64,000 nucleotides of DNA from Acidimicrobiaceae bacterium. Lineage in GTDB: Bacteria > Actinomycetota > Acidimicrobiia > Acidimicrobiales > Aldehydirespiratoraceae. The position numbers were made by a program, and so were the translations under genes. Positions 54,639-63,921 of this stretch are shown here, in pieces; the first letter of the stretch is position 1, and each line of letters opens with the position of its first letter. Under the pieces are notes generated by a model. That model worked only from the letters and a program-made list of their open reading frames with translations. It was not told the origin of the DNA and ran no database searches. Where the stretch lies: NCBI GenBank assembly GCA_009843735.1, contig VYCW01000012.1, positions 1 through 64,000 of the forward strand. The letters run 5' to 3'.

Positions 54639-56108
54639 GTGACGGCCTACGAGACTGACCTCCCCACGCTCCCGGTCGAGGCGGGGGATCCCCTCCTGGA
54701 CCTTCTCAACGGCTTCATCGCCGAGCTGCGGGCTGTCGGCATTCCCGCCAGCCTCACCGAGAACCTCGACGCCATGGAGGCCGTGAAGCACGTCCCCATC
54801 ACCGATCGCGAGACCTTCAAGTACGCCCTGGCGGCCACGCTGGTGAAGAACCAGGCTCACTGGAAGGCCTTCGAGACCGTCTTCGAGGTGTACTTCTCCC
54901 TGCGGGGCGCCCAGTACGAGATCGCCGCCGATGATCTCGACGAGGCCGACGAGGCCGACGGCGAGATCCGGGCCGAGGGCGACCGGGGCTCCGGCGGCGA
55001 CATGCTCAGCCCCGAGGAGCTGGCCGAGATGCTCTACCGGGCGCTGATGCGGGGCGACTCAGAGATGCTCCGCGCCGCGGCCCGCGAGGCGGTGCGCCGC
55101 TACGCGGGGATGGAGCCGGGCCGTCCCGTCGGAGGCACCTACTACCTGTACCGCACCCTGCGGAACCTCGACCTGGAAGGCGTGCTGGAGCGTCTAATGG
55201 ACGCGGAACAGCACACGGAGGGCGACGTCGACGACTTCGACCTGCGTTTACGGCGCGACGAGTTCGAGTTGCGCATCGCCGAGCTCAAGCGTCAGATCGA
55301 GGCCGAGATCCGGCGGCGGCTGGTGGCCGACCGGGGCGTCGAGGCCATGGCCAAGACCCTGCGCAAGCCGCTGCCGTCCGACATCGACTTCATGCACGCC
55401 TCCCGCGAGGAGATGGCCAGCCTCCGCAAGGCCATCTACCCGCTGACCCGCAAGCTGGCCGCCCGGCTGGTCCGCAAGCGTCGCCACGGGCGGTCCGGGC
55501 CGCTCGACTTCCGCTCCACGGTCCGGCACTCGCTGTCGTACGGGGGCGTGCCGGTGGAGCCGAAGTTCCGCCACCCCCGCCCTCACAAGCCCGACATCAT
55601 GGTGGTGGCCGACGTGTCGGGGTCGGTGGCCGCGTTCGCCCGGTTCACGCTGCACCTGGTGTACGCCATCTCCAGCCAGTTCTCGAAGGTGCGGTCGTTC
55701 GTCTTCATCGACGGGCTCGACGAGGTGACCCAGTACTTCGAGGGCACCGACGACATCGCGGAGGCGGTCCACCGGGTGAACACCGAGGCCGACGTGGTCT
55801 GGGTGGACGGTCACTCCGACTACGGCCACGCCCTCGGCGTGTTCTGGGACAGCTACGCCAACGACGTCGGTCCCCGGACCACCGTGCTGATCCTCGGCGA
55901 CGCCCGCAACAACTACCACGCCCCCGAGAGCTGGATCGTCAAGGCCCTCCAGGAGAAGGCCCGCCACCTGTACTGGCTGAACCCGGAGCCTCGCAGCTAC
56001 TGGGACACCGGCGACTCGATAGTGGGGGAGTACGCCCCCCACTGCGACGGCGTGTTCGAGGTCCGCAACCTGCGCCAGCTGGAAGCCTTCGTCGACCGCC
56101 TGGCCTGA
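54639..56108 (+). CDS. VWA-domain protein (CoxE-like), MoxR partner
   Basis: The 489-residue protein ends in a von Willebrand A domain with the MIDAS motif DVSGSVA and a later LGDARNNY. The N-terminal half is helical and acidic, including a charged EADEADGEIRAEGD linker. CoxE-type proteins pair with MoxR/CoxD ATPases to mature metalloenzymes. GTG at 54639 is used; the ORF-track start at 53958 lies within the MoxR gene and is rejected. Target complex unknown. Confidence 0.9.
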   Translation: MTAYETDLPTLPVEAGDPLLDLLNGFIAELRAVGIPASLTENLDAMEAVKHVPITDRETFKYALAATLVKNQAHWKAFETVFEVYFSLRGAQYEIAADDLDEADEADGEIRAEGDRGSGGDMLSPEELAEMLYRALMRGDSEMLRAAAREAVRRYAGMEPGRPVGGTYYLYRTLRNLDLEGVLERLMDAEQHTEGDVDDFDLRLRRDEFELRIAELKRQIEAEIRRRLVADRGVEAMAKTLRKPLPSDIDFMHASREEMASLRKAIYPLTRKLAARLVRKRRHGRSGPLDFRSTVRHSLSYGGVPVEPKFRHPRPHKPDIMVVADVSGSVAAFARFTLHLVYAISSQFSKVRSFVFIDGLDEVTQYFEGTDDIAEAVHRVNTEADVVWVDGHSDYGHALGVFWDSYANDVGPRTTVLILGDARNNYHAPESWIVKALQEKARHLYWLNPEPRSYWDTGDSIVGEYAPHCDGVFEVRNLRQLEAFVDRLA

Positions 56109-56136
56109 GCCGCCTGGCCGGCCGTGGCCTGAGGCG

Positions 56137-57513
56137 CTAGCGGCGCTCCGAGAGCATCTCGGCCACCTGGAAGGCGAGATCCACTGACTGGCGGCCGTTG
56201 AGGCGGGGGTCGCACAGCGTCTCGAAGGCTCGCTCCAGGTCGGCGTCGAGGATCTTGTCGGAACCGCCGACGCATTCGGTGACCGCGTCGCCGGTCAACT
56301 CGACGTGCACGCCGCCGGGCCAGGTCCCGCAGGCGGTGTGGGCCGCGAAGAAGCCGCTGATCTCGGCCAGCACGTCGTCGAAGTTGCGGGTCTTGCGCCC
56401 CGAGGTCGACGTGTAGGTGTTGCCGTGCATCGGATCGCACGCCCACGCCACCGGATGCCCCGAGTCGCGCACGGCCTGCAGCAGCGGCGGCAGCAGCGTC
56501 TCGATTCGGTCCGCACCCATCCTGGTGATGAAGGTCAGCCGCCCGGGAATGCGCCGGGGGTTGAGCACCTCGCACAGGGTGAGCACCTCATCAGGGGTGG
56601 CGGTGGGCCCGATCTTGCAGCCGAGCGGGTTGTGCACGCCCCGCAGGAACTCCACGTGGGCGCCGTCGAGCTGCCGGGTGCGCTCGCCGATCCACAGCAT
56701 GTGGGCCGAGCAGTCGTAGGTGGCCCCGGTGAGGGAGTCCACCCTCGTCAGGGCCTCCTCGTAGTCCAGCAGCAGGGCCTCGTGGCTGGTGTAGAACTCC
56801 ACCTCGTGCAGCTGCGGGGTGTTGTCGGCGGTCACCCCGCACGCGGTCATGAACCGCAGGGCCCGGTCGATCTCGTCGGCCATCTGCGAGTACCGCCGTC
56901 CGGCCGGTGAGGTGGCCACGAACTCGCGGTTCCAGCTCGACACCTGCGACAGGTCGGCGTAACCGCCGCGGGTGAACGCTCGCAGCAGGTTGAGGGTGGA
57001 CGCGGCCCGGTGGTACGCGGTGAGAAGGCGGTGAGGGTCGGGCAGCCGCTCGGCCTCGCTGAAGCCGATGTCGTTGACCATGTGGCCCAGGAACGAGGTG
57101 AGTTCGATCTCGCCCACCGTCTCGGTCGGGCTGGACCGGGGCTTGGCGAACTGTCCCGCGATGCGGCCCACCTTCACCAGCGGCACGCCGCCGGAGTAGG
57201 TCAGCACGATGGCCATCTGGAGGATGACCCGCAGCTTGTCGCGGATCGAGTCGGCGGAAGAGTCGAAGGACTCCGCGCAGTCGCCTGCCTGCAGCAGGAA
57301 GGCCTCGCCGTCGGCCACCCGGCCCAGCAGCCTGGTCAGAGCCCGGGCCTCGCCGGCGAACACCAGCGGGGGCAGGTCGCGCAGCGCTTTGGTGGCCTGC
57401 TCGACTTCGGCCGGGTCGGGCCAAGCCGGCTGGTGGCGCGCCGGCTTGGCCCTCCAGGACGAGGGCGACCAGTCGCTTCCGCCGGCGAACAGGGTGGGAT
57501 CTCCGGCGGACAT
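56137..57513 (-). CDS. aroG: Class II 3-deoxy-7-phosphoheptulonate (DAHP) synthase
   Basis: DAHP synthase condenses PEP and erythrose-4-phosphate, the first step of the shikimate pathway. The class II (plant/mycobacterial) type is shown by QAGDCAESF with the metal cysteine, HNPLGCKIGPTA, TFITRMGAD, CDPMHGNTY and HVELTGDAVTECVGG. Length 458 is normal. It starts 4 bases after the sigma factor stop on the same strand, so both are probably one transcript. It complements tyrA and aroA elsewhere in the window. Confidence 0.96.
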   Translation of the reverse strand: MSAGDPTLFAGGSDWSPSSWRAKPARHQPAWPDPAEVEQATKALRDLPPLVFAGEARALTRLLGRVADGEAFLLQAGDCAESFDSSADSIRDKLRVILQMAIVLTYSGGVPLVKVGRIAGQFAKPRSSPTETVGEIELTSFLGHMVNDIGFSEAERLPDPHRLLTAYHRAASTLNLLRAFTRGGYADLSQVSSWNREFVATSPAGRRYSQMADEIDRALRFMTACGVTADNTPQLHEVEFYTSHEALLLDYEEALTRVDSLTGATYDCSAHMLWIGERTRQLDGAHVEFLRGVHNPLGCKIGPTATPDEVLTLCEVLNPRRIPGRLTFITRMGADRIETLLPPLLQAVRDSGHPVAWACDPMHGNTYTSTSGRKTRNFDDVLAEISGFFAAHTACGTWPGGVHVELTGDAVTECVGGSDKILDADLERAFETLCDPRLNGRQSVDLAFQVAEMLSERR

Positions 57514-57517
57514 GGCG

Positions 57518-58363
57518 TTATGCCGCGTCGACCGTCTCGGCCAGACTCAGCTCCTCGGCATGCTCGCGCACGGCATTGATGGCGCGCTTCACCAGGCGGC
57601 GGGCCGCCTCGGCGGTGACGCCCAGCTCCTCACCGACCTCGCGGTAGGAGCGCTTGATGCCGTCGGAGAGCCCGAAACGCTGCTCGACCGCGTACTTGGC
57701 CCGGGGCTCGAGGATGTCGAGCAGGCCGGTCACCATCTCCTCCTCGGCCTTGGCCATCACCTCGAGCTCGGGCCCGGGGTTGGCGTCGGGGAGCAGGTCG
57801 ATCAGCTCGTTGCTGTCGTCGTCGCCGATGGTGCGGTCGAGGGAGGTGGGGGTGGTCAGCCGGTGCAGCCGGGCATGGTCGTCGTCCAGCTCGTCGCCGT
57901 CGCCGGACACCTGCCGCAGCGCGGCGCGCAACGACGCGGACCGGTCGCCGGGCAGGCGCACCAGGCTTGCCTTCTGGTCGAGGGCCCGCCCGATGGACTG
58001 GCGGATCCAGAAGGTCGCGTAGGTCGAGAACTTGAAGCCCTTGCGCCAGTCGAACTTGTCGACGGCGTGCTCGAGTCCGAGGTTCCCCTCCTGGATGAGG
58101 TCGAGCAGTTCCATGCCCGGGGGGAGGGGATAGCGGCGGGCGACGCTCACCACGAGGCGCAGGTTGGCCCGGATGAAGCGGTCCTTGGCCGCGGCGGCCT
58201 CGCGGATCGCCCTGTCGATCTCGCGGCCGGTCTCGCCCTCCTCCTTGCGGAGACTGGCTTCGACGCCGCGCTCGATGGCCTGCGAGAGCTCGCGCTCCTC
58301 TTGGGCGTTGAGCAGCGCGACGGCACCGATTTCGTTGAGATACTGTCCTACTGAGTCGCTCAT
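57518..58363 (-). CDS. RNA polymerase sigma-70 family factor (group 2-like)
   Basis: The 281-residue factor has region 1.2 (DSVGQYLNEIGAVALLNAQEERELSQAIE), region 2 (NLRLVVSVARRYP...DLIQEGNLGLEHAVDKFDWRKGFKFSTYATFWIRQSIGRAL) and a region 4 HTH (SYREVGEELGVTAEAARRLVKRAI). Region 3 is diverged, with VRLPGDRSASLRAALRQV replacing the usual IPVHMVE-like start. The ATG at 58363 has an AGGTGA site; the ORF-track start at 58450 is rejected. Region 1.1 is absent, so it is not the primary sigma. A TTGACT-N17-TACTGT promoter and a CRP-like site lie upstream, and DAHP synthase follows. Confidence 0.92.
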   Translation of the reverse strand: MSDSVGQYLNEIGAVALLNAQEERELSQAIERGVEASLRKEEGETGREIDRAIREAAAAKDRFIRANLRLVVSVARRYPLPPGMELLDLIQEGNLGLEHAVDKFDWRKGFKFSTYATFWIRQSIGRALDQKASLVRLPGDRSASLRAALRQVSGDGDELDDDHARLHRLTTPTSLDRTIGDDDSNELIDLLPDANPGPELEVMAKAEEEMVTGLLDILEPRAKYAVEQRFGLSDGIKRSYREVGEELGVTAEAARRLVKRAINAVREHAEELSLAETVDAA

Positions 58364-58488
58364 GTCTGATTCACCTGACCGGCCCCGCTCGCGTCGGCAG
58401 GGCGGCCTTCTCGCTTTCTTTGTGGGGAGGATTTGGTGCCGGGCGCACACCCTCCGAGCGCGCTACTCCAGCCCAGACGAACCAGAAT

Positions 58489-58517
58489 ACAGTACGCGTT
58501 TGTTCCCGGCAAGTCAA
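58489..58517 (-). promoter_or_regulatory. Sigma-70 type promoter of the sigma factor operon
   Basis: On the minus strand TTGACT and TACTGT are separated by exactly 17 bases, predicting a start near 58482 and a leader of about 120 nt. This is the best -35/-10 pair found in the window. Confidence 0.7.
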
Positions 58518-58536
58518 GGTGGGCGCGCCCAACCGG

Positions 58537-58552
58537 TGTGACATTTGTCACG
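58537..58552. promoter_or_regulatory. CRP/FNR-family-like palindrome
   Basis: TGTGA-N6-TCACG matches the CRP consensus half-sites, with one change in the second. The centre is about 62 bases upstream of the predicted sigma-gene transcript start, a class I activator position. It is also about 50 bases upstream of the nadD start. Confidence 0.55.
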
Positions 58553-58582
58553 GGCCGCGGCGCGACCGATCCCGCACGATCC

Positions 58583-58588
58583 TACACT
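58583..58588 (+). promoter_or_regulatory. Leaderless -10 box for nadD
   Basis: TACACT ends 6 bases before the nadD GTG. No ribosome binding site is present. Confidence 0.6.
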
Positions 58589-58594
58589 TCGGCG

Positions 58595-59197
58595 GTGCCG
58601 GATCGAAACTCCCCCCGCATCGGCGTGTTGGGCGGGACCTTCGATCCGCCCCACTTCGGGCATCTCGCGGTCGCTCTGGAGGTGCAGCACCGCCTGAGGC
58701 TGTCGGTCGTCCTGCTGGTCGTGGCCAACGACCCGTGGCAGAAGTCGGCCCTCCATCCGGTGACGCCGGCGCCCTTGCGGCTGGAGATGGTGCGGGCCGC
58801 GGTCAGCGACCTCGAAGGGGTCGAGGCCAGCTCTCTGGAGATAGACCGCGGCGGCGAGAGCTACATGGCCGACACCCTCGCCGAACTGGCCTCACTGCAC
58901 CCGGGCGCCGAGCTGATGCTGGTGGTCGGCTCCGACATAGCCCAGAGCCTTGACACCTGGAAGCGGCCCGCCGAGCTGAGGGAACTGGCCACCACCGTCG
59001 TGGTGGACCGGGCGGGACGCTCCGGCGGGAGGCCACCGCCCGGCTGGCCCGCTCAGGTGGTGGAGGGGCCTGCGCTCGACATCTCGTCCTGCGACATCCG
59101 GGCCCGCTTTGCCGACGGCCGGCCGGTCGAGGCGCTCGTGCCCCGAGCCGTCGCCGACGTGGTGAGATCCAGGGGCCTGTACGGGTGCGGCCGCTGA
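58595..59197 (+). CDS. nadD: Nicotinate-nucleotide adenylyltransferase
   Basis: NadD adenylates nicotinate mononucleotide in NAD synthesis. The nucleotidyltransferase motif GVLGGTFDPPHFGHLAVA is near residue 10 and the C-terminal ISSCDIRARF corresponds to the ISSTxIR motif, with cysteine in place of the usual threonine. The GTG at 58595 gives 200 residues and is supported by a TACACT box. It overlaps the next gene by 13 bases. The order nadD-LytR_C-rsfS is common in Actinomycetota. Confidence 0.94.
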   Translation: MPDRNSPRIGVLGGTFDPPHFGHLAVALEVQHRLRLSVVLLVVANDPWQKSALHPVTPAPLRLEMVRAAVSDLEGVEASSLEIDRGGESYMADTLAELASLHPGAELMLVVGSDIAQSLDTWKRPAELRELATTVVVDRAGRSGGRPPPGWPAQVVEGPALDISSCDIRARFADGRPVEALVPRAVADVVRSRGLYGCGR

Positions 59198-60414
59198 AGT
59201 TGGCGCGGGGCCGCCGCCAGCCCGCCCCCCGCGCCCACTTCTTTTGGAGGTTCGTATTCCCCGCGGTAGTGGTGGCCGCGGGGCTAGTGGTCCTACTCCT
59301 GGCCCGGGAGGGCGGCCGGGCCGTTCTCGACACGAGGTTCGAGACGGTCCACGAGGAGATCGTCCTGCAGCCCGACGAGCCGGGGTATCTGGAGCTGGTG
59401 GGGGTCACGCCGACGCTGCTGTCGCTCCACACCGACCACGGCGAGCTGGCCGGTGTGGCCTTCATGGCCAGCACCGGCATCGACGCGGGGGGCGGCATCG
59501 TGCTGCTGCCTGCCGATCTGCTGGTCACCCCCGAGGTCGGGGCCGCCGAGCAGGGCGAGCTCATCTCCGAGGTGTACGCCCGGGGAGGCGCCGAGGCCGT
59601 CGAGGTGGTCGCCGAGGAGCTCTTCGGGATCGGGTTCGACGACGTGGAGGAGATCACCACCGAGTCGCTGGCCGACAGCATCGGTCCGGCCGAGCCTCTG
59701 CCCTACCTGCTGGTGGACGACCTCTCGGAGGCGGATTCGGGGGGCGCCCAGCGGGTGGTGTACGAGGCCGGCACCTACGAGTTCTCCGCCACCGATGCGG
59801 CCATGGTGTACGCCTTCAGGAACGCGGACGAGGCCGATGTCAACCGGCTGGAGCGTCAGCGCATCCTTTGGGAGTCGTGGCTCGGGGTCATCGGGCGCTC
59901 CACCGACGCGGCCGCGGCTGCCCCGCCGGCGTCGTCGCCCCTGTCGCCGTTCCTGCGGGTCCTCGGCTCCGGCACCGCGGTGGTGGAGGTTCCGCCCCTG
60001 CAGTCCCTTCTGGTCGACCCGGCCTCGCCGCCCCGCTACACCCTCGGCGCTGACGGCCGGTCCTGGCTGCGTGACCGGGCCCTGGAGCTGGTGCCCTGGC
60101 CCCGCCAGCCGGAGTCCTTCCAGCGGCCCCGGGTCCAGCTGCTCGACGGCACGGGCGATCCGTCCATCCGCGACGCCCTGGTCGACGACGTGATCGCGGC
60201 CGGCGGGGTCATCACCGTCATCGGCAACGCCGCCGAGTTTGGCGTTGAGACCACCCACTTCGCCTACCATCGCGCCGATCTCGTGAACGACCCCTTCACC
60301 AACACCATCGCCATCGTGCTCGGCGTCGACATGGCCCTCATCGAGTTGGGCGAGGACACCCCTGATGTGGTTGACATAACCGTGACTGTCGGACGGGACC
60401 AGGCGGCCCGGTGA
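59185..60414 (+). CDS. LCP-like domain with LytR_C domain, membrane-anchored
   Basis: A basic N-terminus and one helix (FVFPAVVVAAGLVVLLLA) anchor this 409-residue protein with an outside domain. Residues 50-220 follow the layout of LytR-CpsA-Psr phosphotransferases (SLHTDHGELAGVAFMAST, GELISEVYARGGAEAV, VAEELFGIGFDDVEEIT). However, the expected catalytic PRD/arginine motif is replaced by LLPADLLV, suggesting an inactive or diverged domain. Residues 310-370 form a LytR_C domain (RVQLLDGTGDPSIRDALVDD). It overlaps nadD by 13 and rsfS by 4 bases. LCP enzymes attach glycopolymers to peptidoglycan; the role here is unproven. Confidence 0.7.
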   Translation: MRPLKLARGRRQPAPRAHFFWRFVFPAVVVAAGLVVLLLAREGGRAVLDTRFETVHEEIVLQPDEPGYLELVGVTPTLLSLHTDHGELAGVAFMASTGIDAGGGIVLLPADLLVTPEVGAAEQGELISEVYARGGAEAVEVVAEELFGIGFDDVEEITTESLADSIGPAEPLPYLLVDDLSEADSGGAQRVVYEAGTYEFSATDAAMVYAFRNADEADVNRLERQRILWESWLGVIGRSTDAAAAAPPASSPLSPFLRVLGSGTAVVEVPPLQSLLVDPASPPRYTLGADGRSWLRDRALELVPWPRQPESFQRPRVQLLDGTGDPSIRDALVDDVIAAGGVITVIGNAAEFGVETTHFAYHRADLVNDPFTNTIAIVLGVDMALIELGEDTPDVVDITVTVGRDQAAR

Positions 60415-60838
60415 CATCAGGCGCCAACGCGGCCGGACTGGCGGGCTCCGCAGACCCTGCCGGGCGACCGCCCGCGATCACCGATGGTGCCTACGCACGG
60501 CGCTGGGCGATGGCCGCCGCCGCGGCCGCCGACGAGCGCAAGGGCGTCGACACCGTGGTCATCGACGTCGGCGATGTGCTGGTGGTGACCGACCTGTTCG
60601 TGATCACCCACGGCAACAACGCCCGCCAGGTGAGAGCCATCACCGAGGGCGTCGAGGAGAGCCTGAAGGCGGCGGGCGGGCCGCCGCCGCTTCGCATCGA
60701 GGGCGCCGACGACCGCCAGTGGGTGCTCCTCGACTACGGGCCCTTCGTGGTGCACGTCTTCGACGCAGAGCGGCGAGACCTGTACCAGCTTGAGCGGCTC
60801 TGGGGCGATTGCCCGCTGCTCGACTGGCGGGCCGCTGG

Positions 60839-60842
<4 letters not shown>
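60411..60842 (+). CDS. rsfS: Ribosome silencing factor RsfS
   Basis: RsfS binds ribosomal protein L14 and blocks subunit joining in starvation. The 143-residue protein has the DUF143 core: [33 protein letters not shown], then [36 protein letters not shown]. The GTG start overlaps the upstream stop. Its own stop overlaps the fumarase stop on the other strand by 4 bases, leaving no room for a terminator between these convergent genes. Confidence 0.96.
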
Positions 60843-62494
<1,652 letters not shown>

Positions 62495-62519
62495 AACGCC
62501 GGTCCCAGCCGGAGCCCTT

Positions 62520-63005
62520 TCAGGGCCTCGCGGGCGTTCCGGGGAACGCCACCGGATCCTGGCCGTCTCCGATCACCGGGCGCTGCCAGTGCGTGTAGTC
62601 GGAGACGGTGTCGGCCACGTCTCTCCACTCCGCAGGATTCCAGCCCTCGGCGGCCGCGCTGACCGCGCCGTTCTGCAGCACGAAGGCGAACGCAGGCAGG
62701 GTGTCGAGCCCTAGCGCGGCCGGCACCCGGCGGTCGGGGTCGGCGAAAGTGAGGATCTCCTGGGCGTACGGTCCGAGGAAGCGCCGGGCGTCGTCGGGGC
62801 CGCAGGCCACCACCCAGCAGGTCCGGCATCCGGCCTCGGCGTAGGTGACCAGGATCCGCCTTGCGGTGTGCAGGATCCAGGCGCTCTCGTTGGTGTAGGG
62901 GTCGAGCAGCACCGGCAGCAGCGGGAACGTTGTGAGCCAGGAGGACAGCGGCCTGGCCTTGCCTCCGAGCGGATCCAGTTCAAGATCGAGCGAGACGGCG
63001 GTCAC
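62520..63005 (-). CDS. Thioredoxin-fold protein with a CRTC motif
   Basis: The GTG at 63005 is chosen because a TAGCGT box ends 7 bases upstream. The 161-residue product fits the thioredoxin pattern: strand and active site [14 protein letters not shown], then an acidic helix and a cis-proline strand [16 protein letters not shown], and a final helix [13 protein letters not shown] would be the redox pair, but a third nearby cysteine (VVACGPDD) is unusual. No signal peptide, so it is cytoplasmic. It precedes the iron-sulfur fumarase, with which it might be linked functionally. Confidence 0.6.
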   Translation of the reverse strand: MTAVSLDLELDPLGGKARPLSSWLTTFPLLPVLLDPYTNESAWILHTARRILVTYAEAGCRTCWVVACGPDDARRFLGPYAQEILTFADPDRRVPAALGLDTLPAFAFVLQNGAVSAAAEGWNPAEWRDVADTVSDYTHWQRPVIGDGQDPVAFPGTPARP

Positions 63006-63012
63006 GAGGCCA

Positions 63013-63018
63013 ACGCTA
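63013..63018 (-). promoter_or_regulatory. Leaderless -10 box for the thioredoxin-fold gene
   Basis: TAGCGT on the minus strand ends 7 bases before the GTG at 63005. Confidence 0.55.
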
Positions 63019-63065
63019 GCGGTTGTGTCCTTCCGGTCGGCGGGTCTCTTGCCGGCTCGGCTGTT

Positions 63066-63112
63066 CCGGCCGGCGGGTCCTGTCGCCACCCACCGGCCTG
63101 GCGGGTCGCGTC
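63066..63112 (+). repeat. Dispersed GC-rich intergenic repeat, copy B
   Basis: Contains the same 20-bp block as 47275-47294, followed immediately by a second block resembling 47350-47378. It lies between two divergent genes. Confidence 0.75.
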
Positions 63113-63136
63113 CGGTGCGGCCTGGTGGCTGTTGCG

Positions 63137-63142
63137 TACGAT
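63137..63142 (+). promoter_or_regulatory. Leaderless -10 box for the 63149 gene
   Basis: TACGAT ends 6 bases before the GTG at 63149. Confidence 0.55.
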
Positions 63143-63148
63143 CGGGGG

Positions 63149-63874
63149 GTGCATCCGATCGAGCGGCTGCGGTATGTGGCCCGGGCTGGCGCGGTGCCGG
63201 TGGGGCCTCTGGTGCGGGAGGCGGCCGCCGCGCTGTCGTCGTTCGCCGACGACCCCAAGGGCCTGCTCACGTCGTGCCGCCGGCTGCTGGACCGCCGCCG
63301 CGACTGCGGGCCTCTGGTGTGGTTGGCGGCCCGGATGCTCTCGGCCATGGACCCCCGCGCCGAGGCGGCCAGGGTGGTATCGGAGTTGGACGCCGACCCC
63401 ACCGGACGGGTGCTGGAGCGCGGGCTGGACACCCTGGCGACCGGGTCGAGCGTTCTCACGGTGGGGGAGTTGGGCGCATTCGCCGCAGCACTACAGGACC
63501 GGCCCGACGTGCGGTGGATGGAGGCCGACGATCCCGAGGCTGGCGCCGGGGCCGATCTGGTCCTCATGGCCAGTGACTGCGCGGGCCCGTCGCATGCGCT
63601 GGTGGCGACCGAAGCGGTGGCGGCTGCCGAGACGGCCCGCGACCGAGGCACGCCGGTGTGGCTGGTGACGGGGGCGGGCCGGATCCTGCCGGAACCGATG
63701 TGGGACCTGCTAAGCGCCCGTCATCGCTTCGAAGACCCGTCCATGCACGGTCTGGCCGTGTTGGACCTGCACCGCTTCGTCACCCGGGTAGCGACCCCGT
63801 CGGGCCTGCGAACCCCCGCCGAGGCAGTCCGGTCGTCCGACTGCCCCATCGTCCCCGAACTCTTCACCCCATGA
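63149..63874 (+). CDS. Conserved-looking protein of unknown function
   Basis: I do not recognise this 241-residue protein. It opens VHPIERLRYVARAGAVPVGPLVREAAAAL and contains CRRLLDRRRDCGPLVWLAARML, then an alpha/beta half with ADLVLMASDCAGPSHALVATEAVAAA and TPVWLVTGAGRILPEPMW. That second half loosely resembles eIF2B/methylthioribose-phosphate isomerase folds, but no diagnostic motif is present. A TACGAT box 6 bases upstream supports the GTG start. The stop overlaps an ATG, so downstream translation may be coupled. Confidence 0.6.
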   Translation: MHPIERLRYVARAGAVPVGPLVREAAAALSSFADDPKGLLTSCRRLLDRRRDCGPLVWLAARMLSAMDPRAEAARVVSELDADPTGRVLERGLDTLATGSSVLTVGELGAFAAALQDRPDVRWMEADDPEAGAGADLVLMASDCAGPSHALVATEAVAAAETARDRGTPVWLVTGAGRILPEPMWDLLSARHRFEDPSMHGLAVLDLHRFVTRVATPSGLRTPAEAVRSSDCPIVPELFTP

Positions 63875-63921
63875 CCGGCCACGACCGCGGCAGCACCGGC
63901 CGCAACTGGTTGCTCCCATGA
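63871..63921 (+). CDS. Possible 16-residue coupling ORF
   Basis: ATGA at 63871 overlaps the upstream stop and opens a 16-codon frame. Its TGA overlaps the ATG at 63918. Both junctions are ATGA overlaps. It may be a coupling peptide or chance. Confidence 0.25.
   Translation: MTGHDRGSTGRNWLLP

Noticed and set aside
53958-56108. 716-residue version of the VWA gene
   Set aside because: The upstream part lies out of frame within moxR and is low-complexity. GTG 54639 fits the short spacing after moxR.
63149-63874. eIF2B or methylthioribose-phosphate isomerase assignment
   Set aside because: Only a loose resemblance in the second half; the diagnostic GAD and NKxGT motifs are absent.
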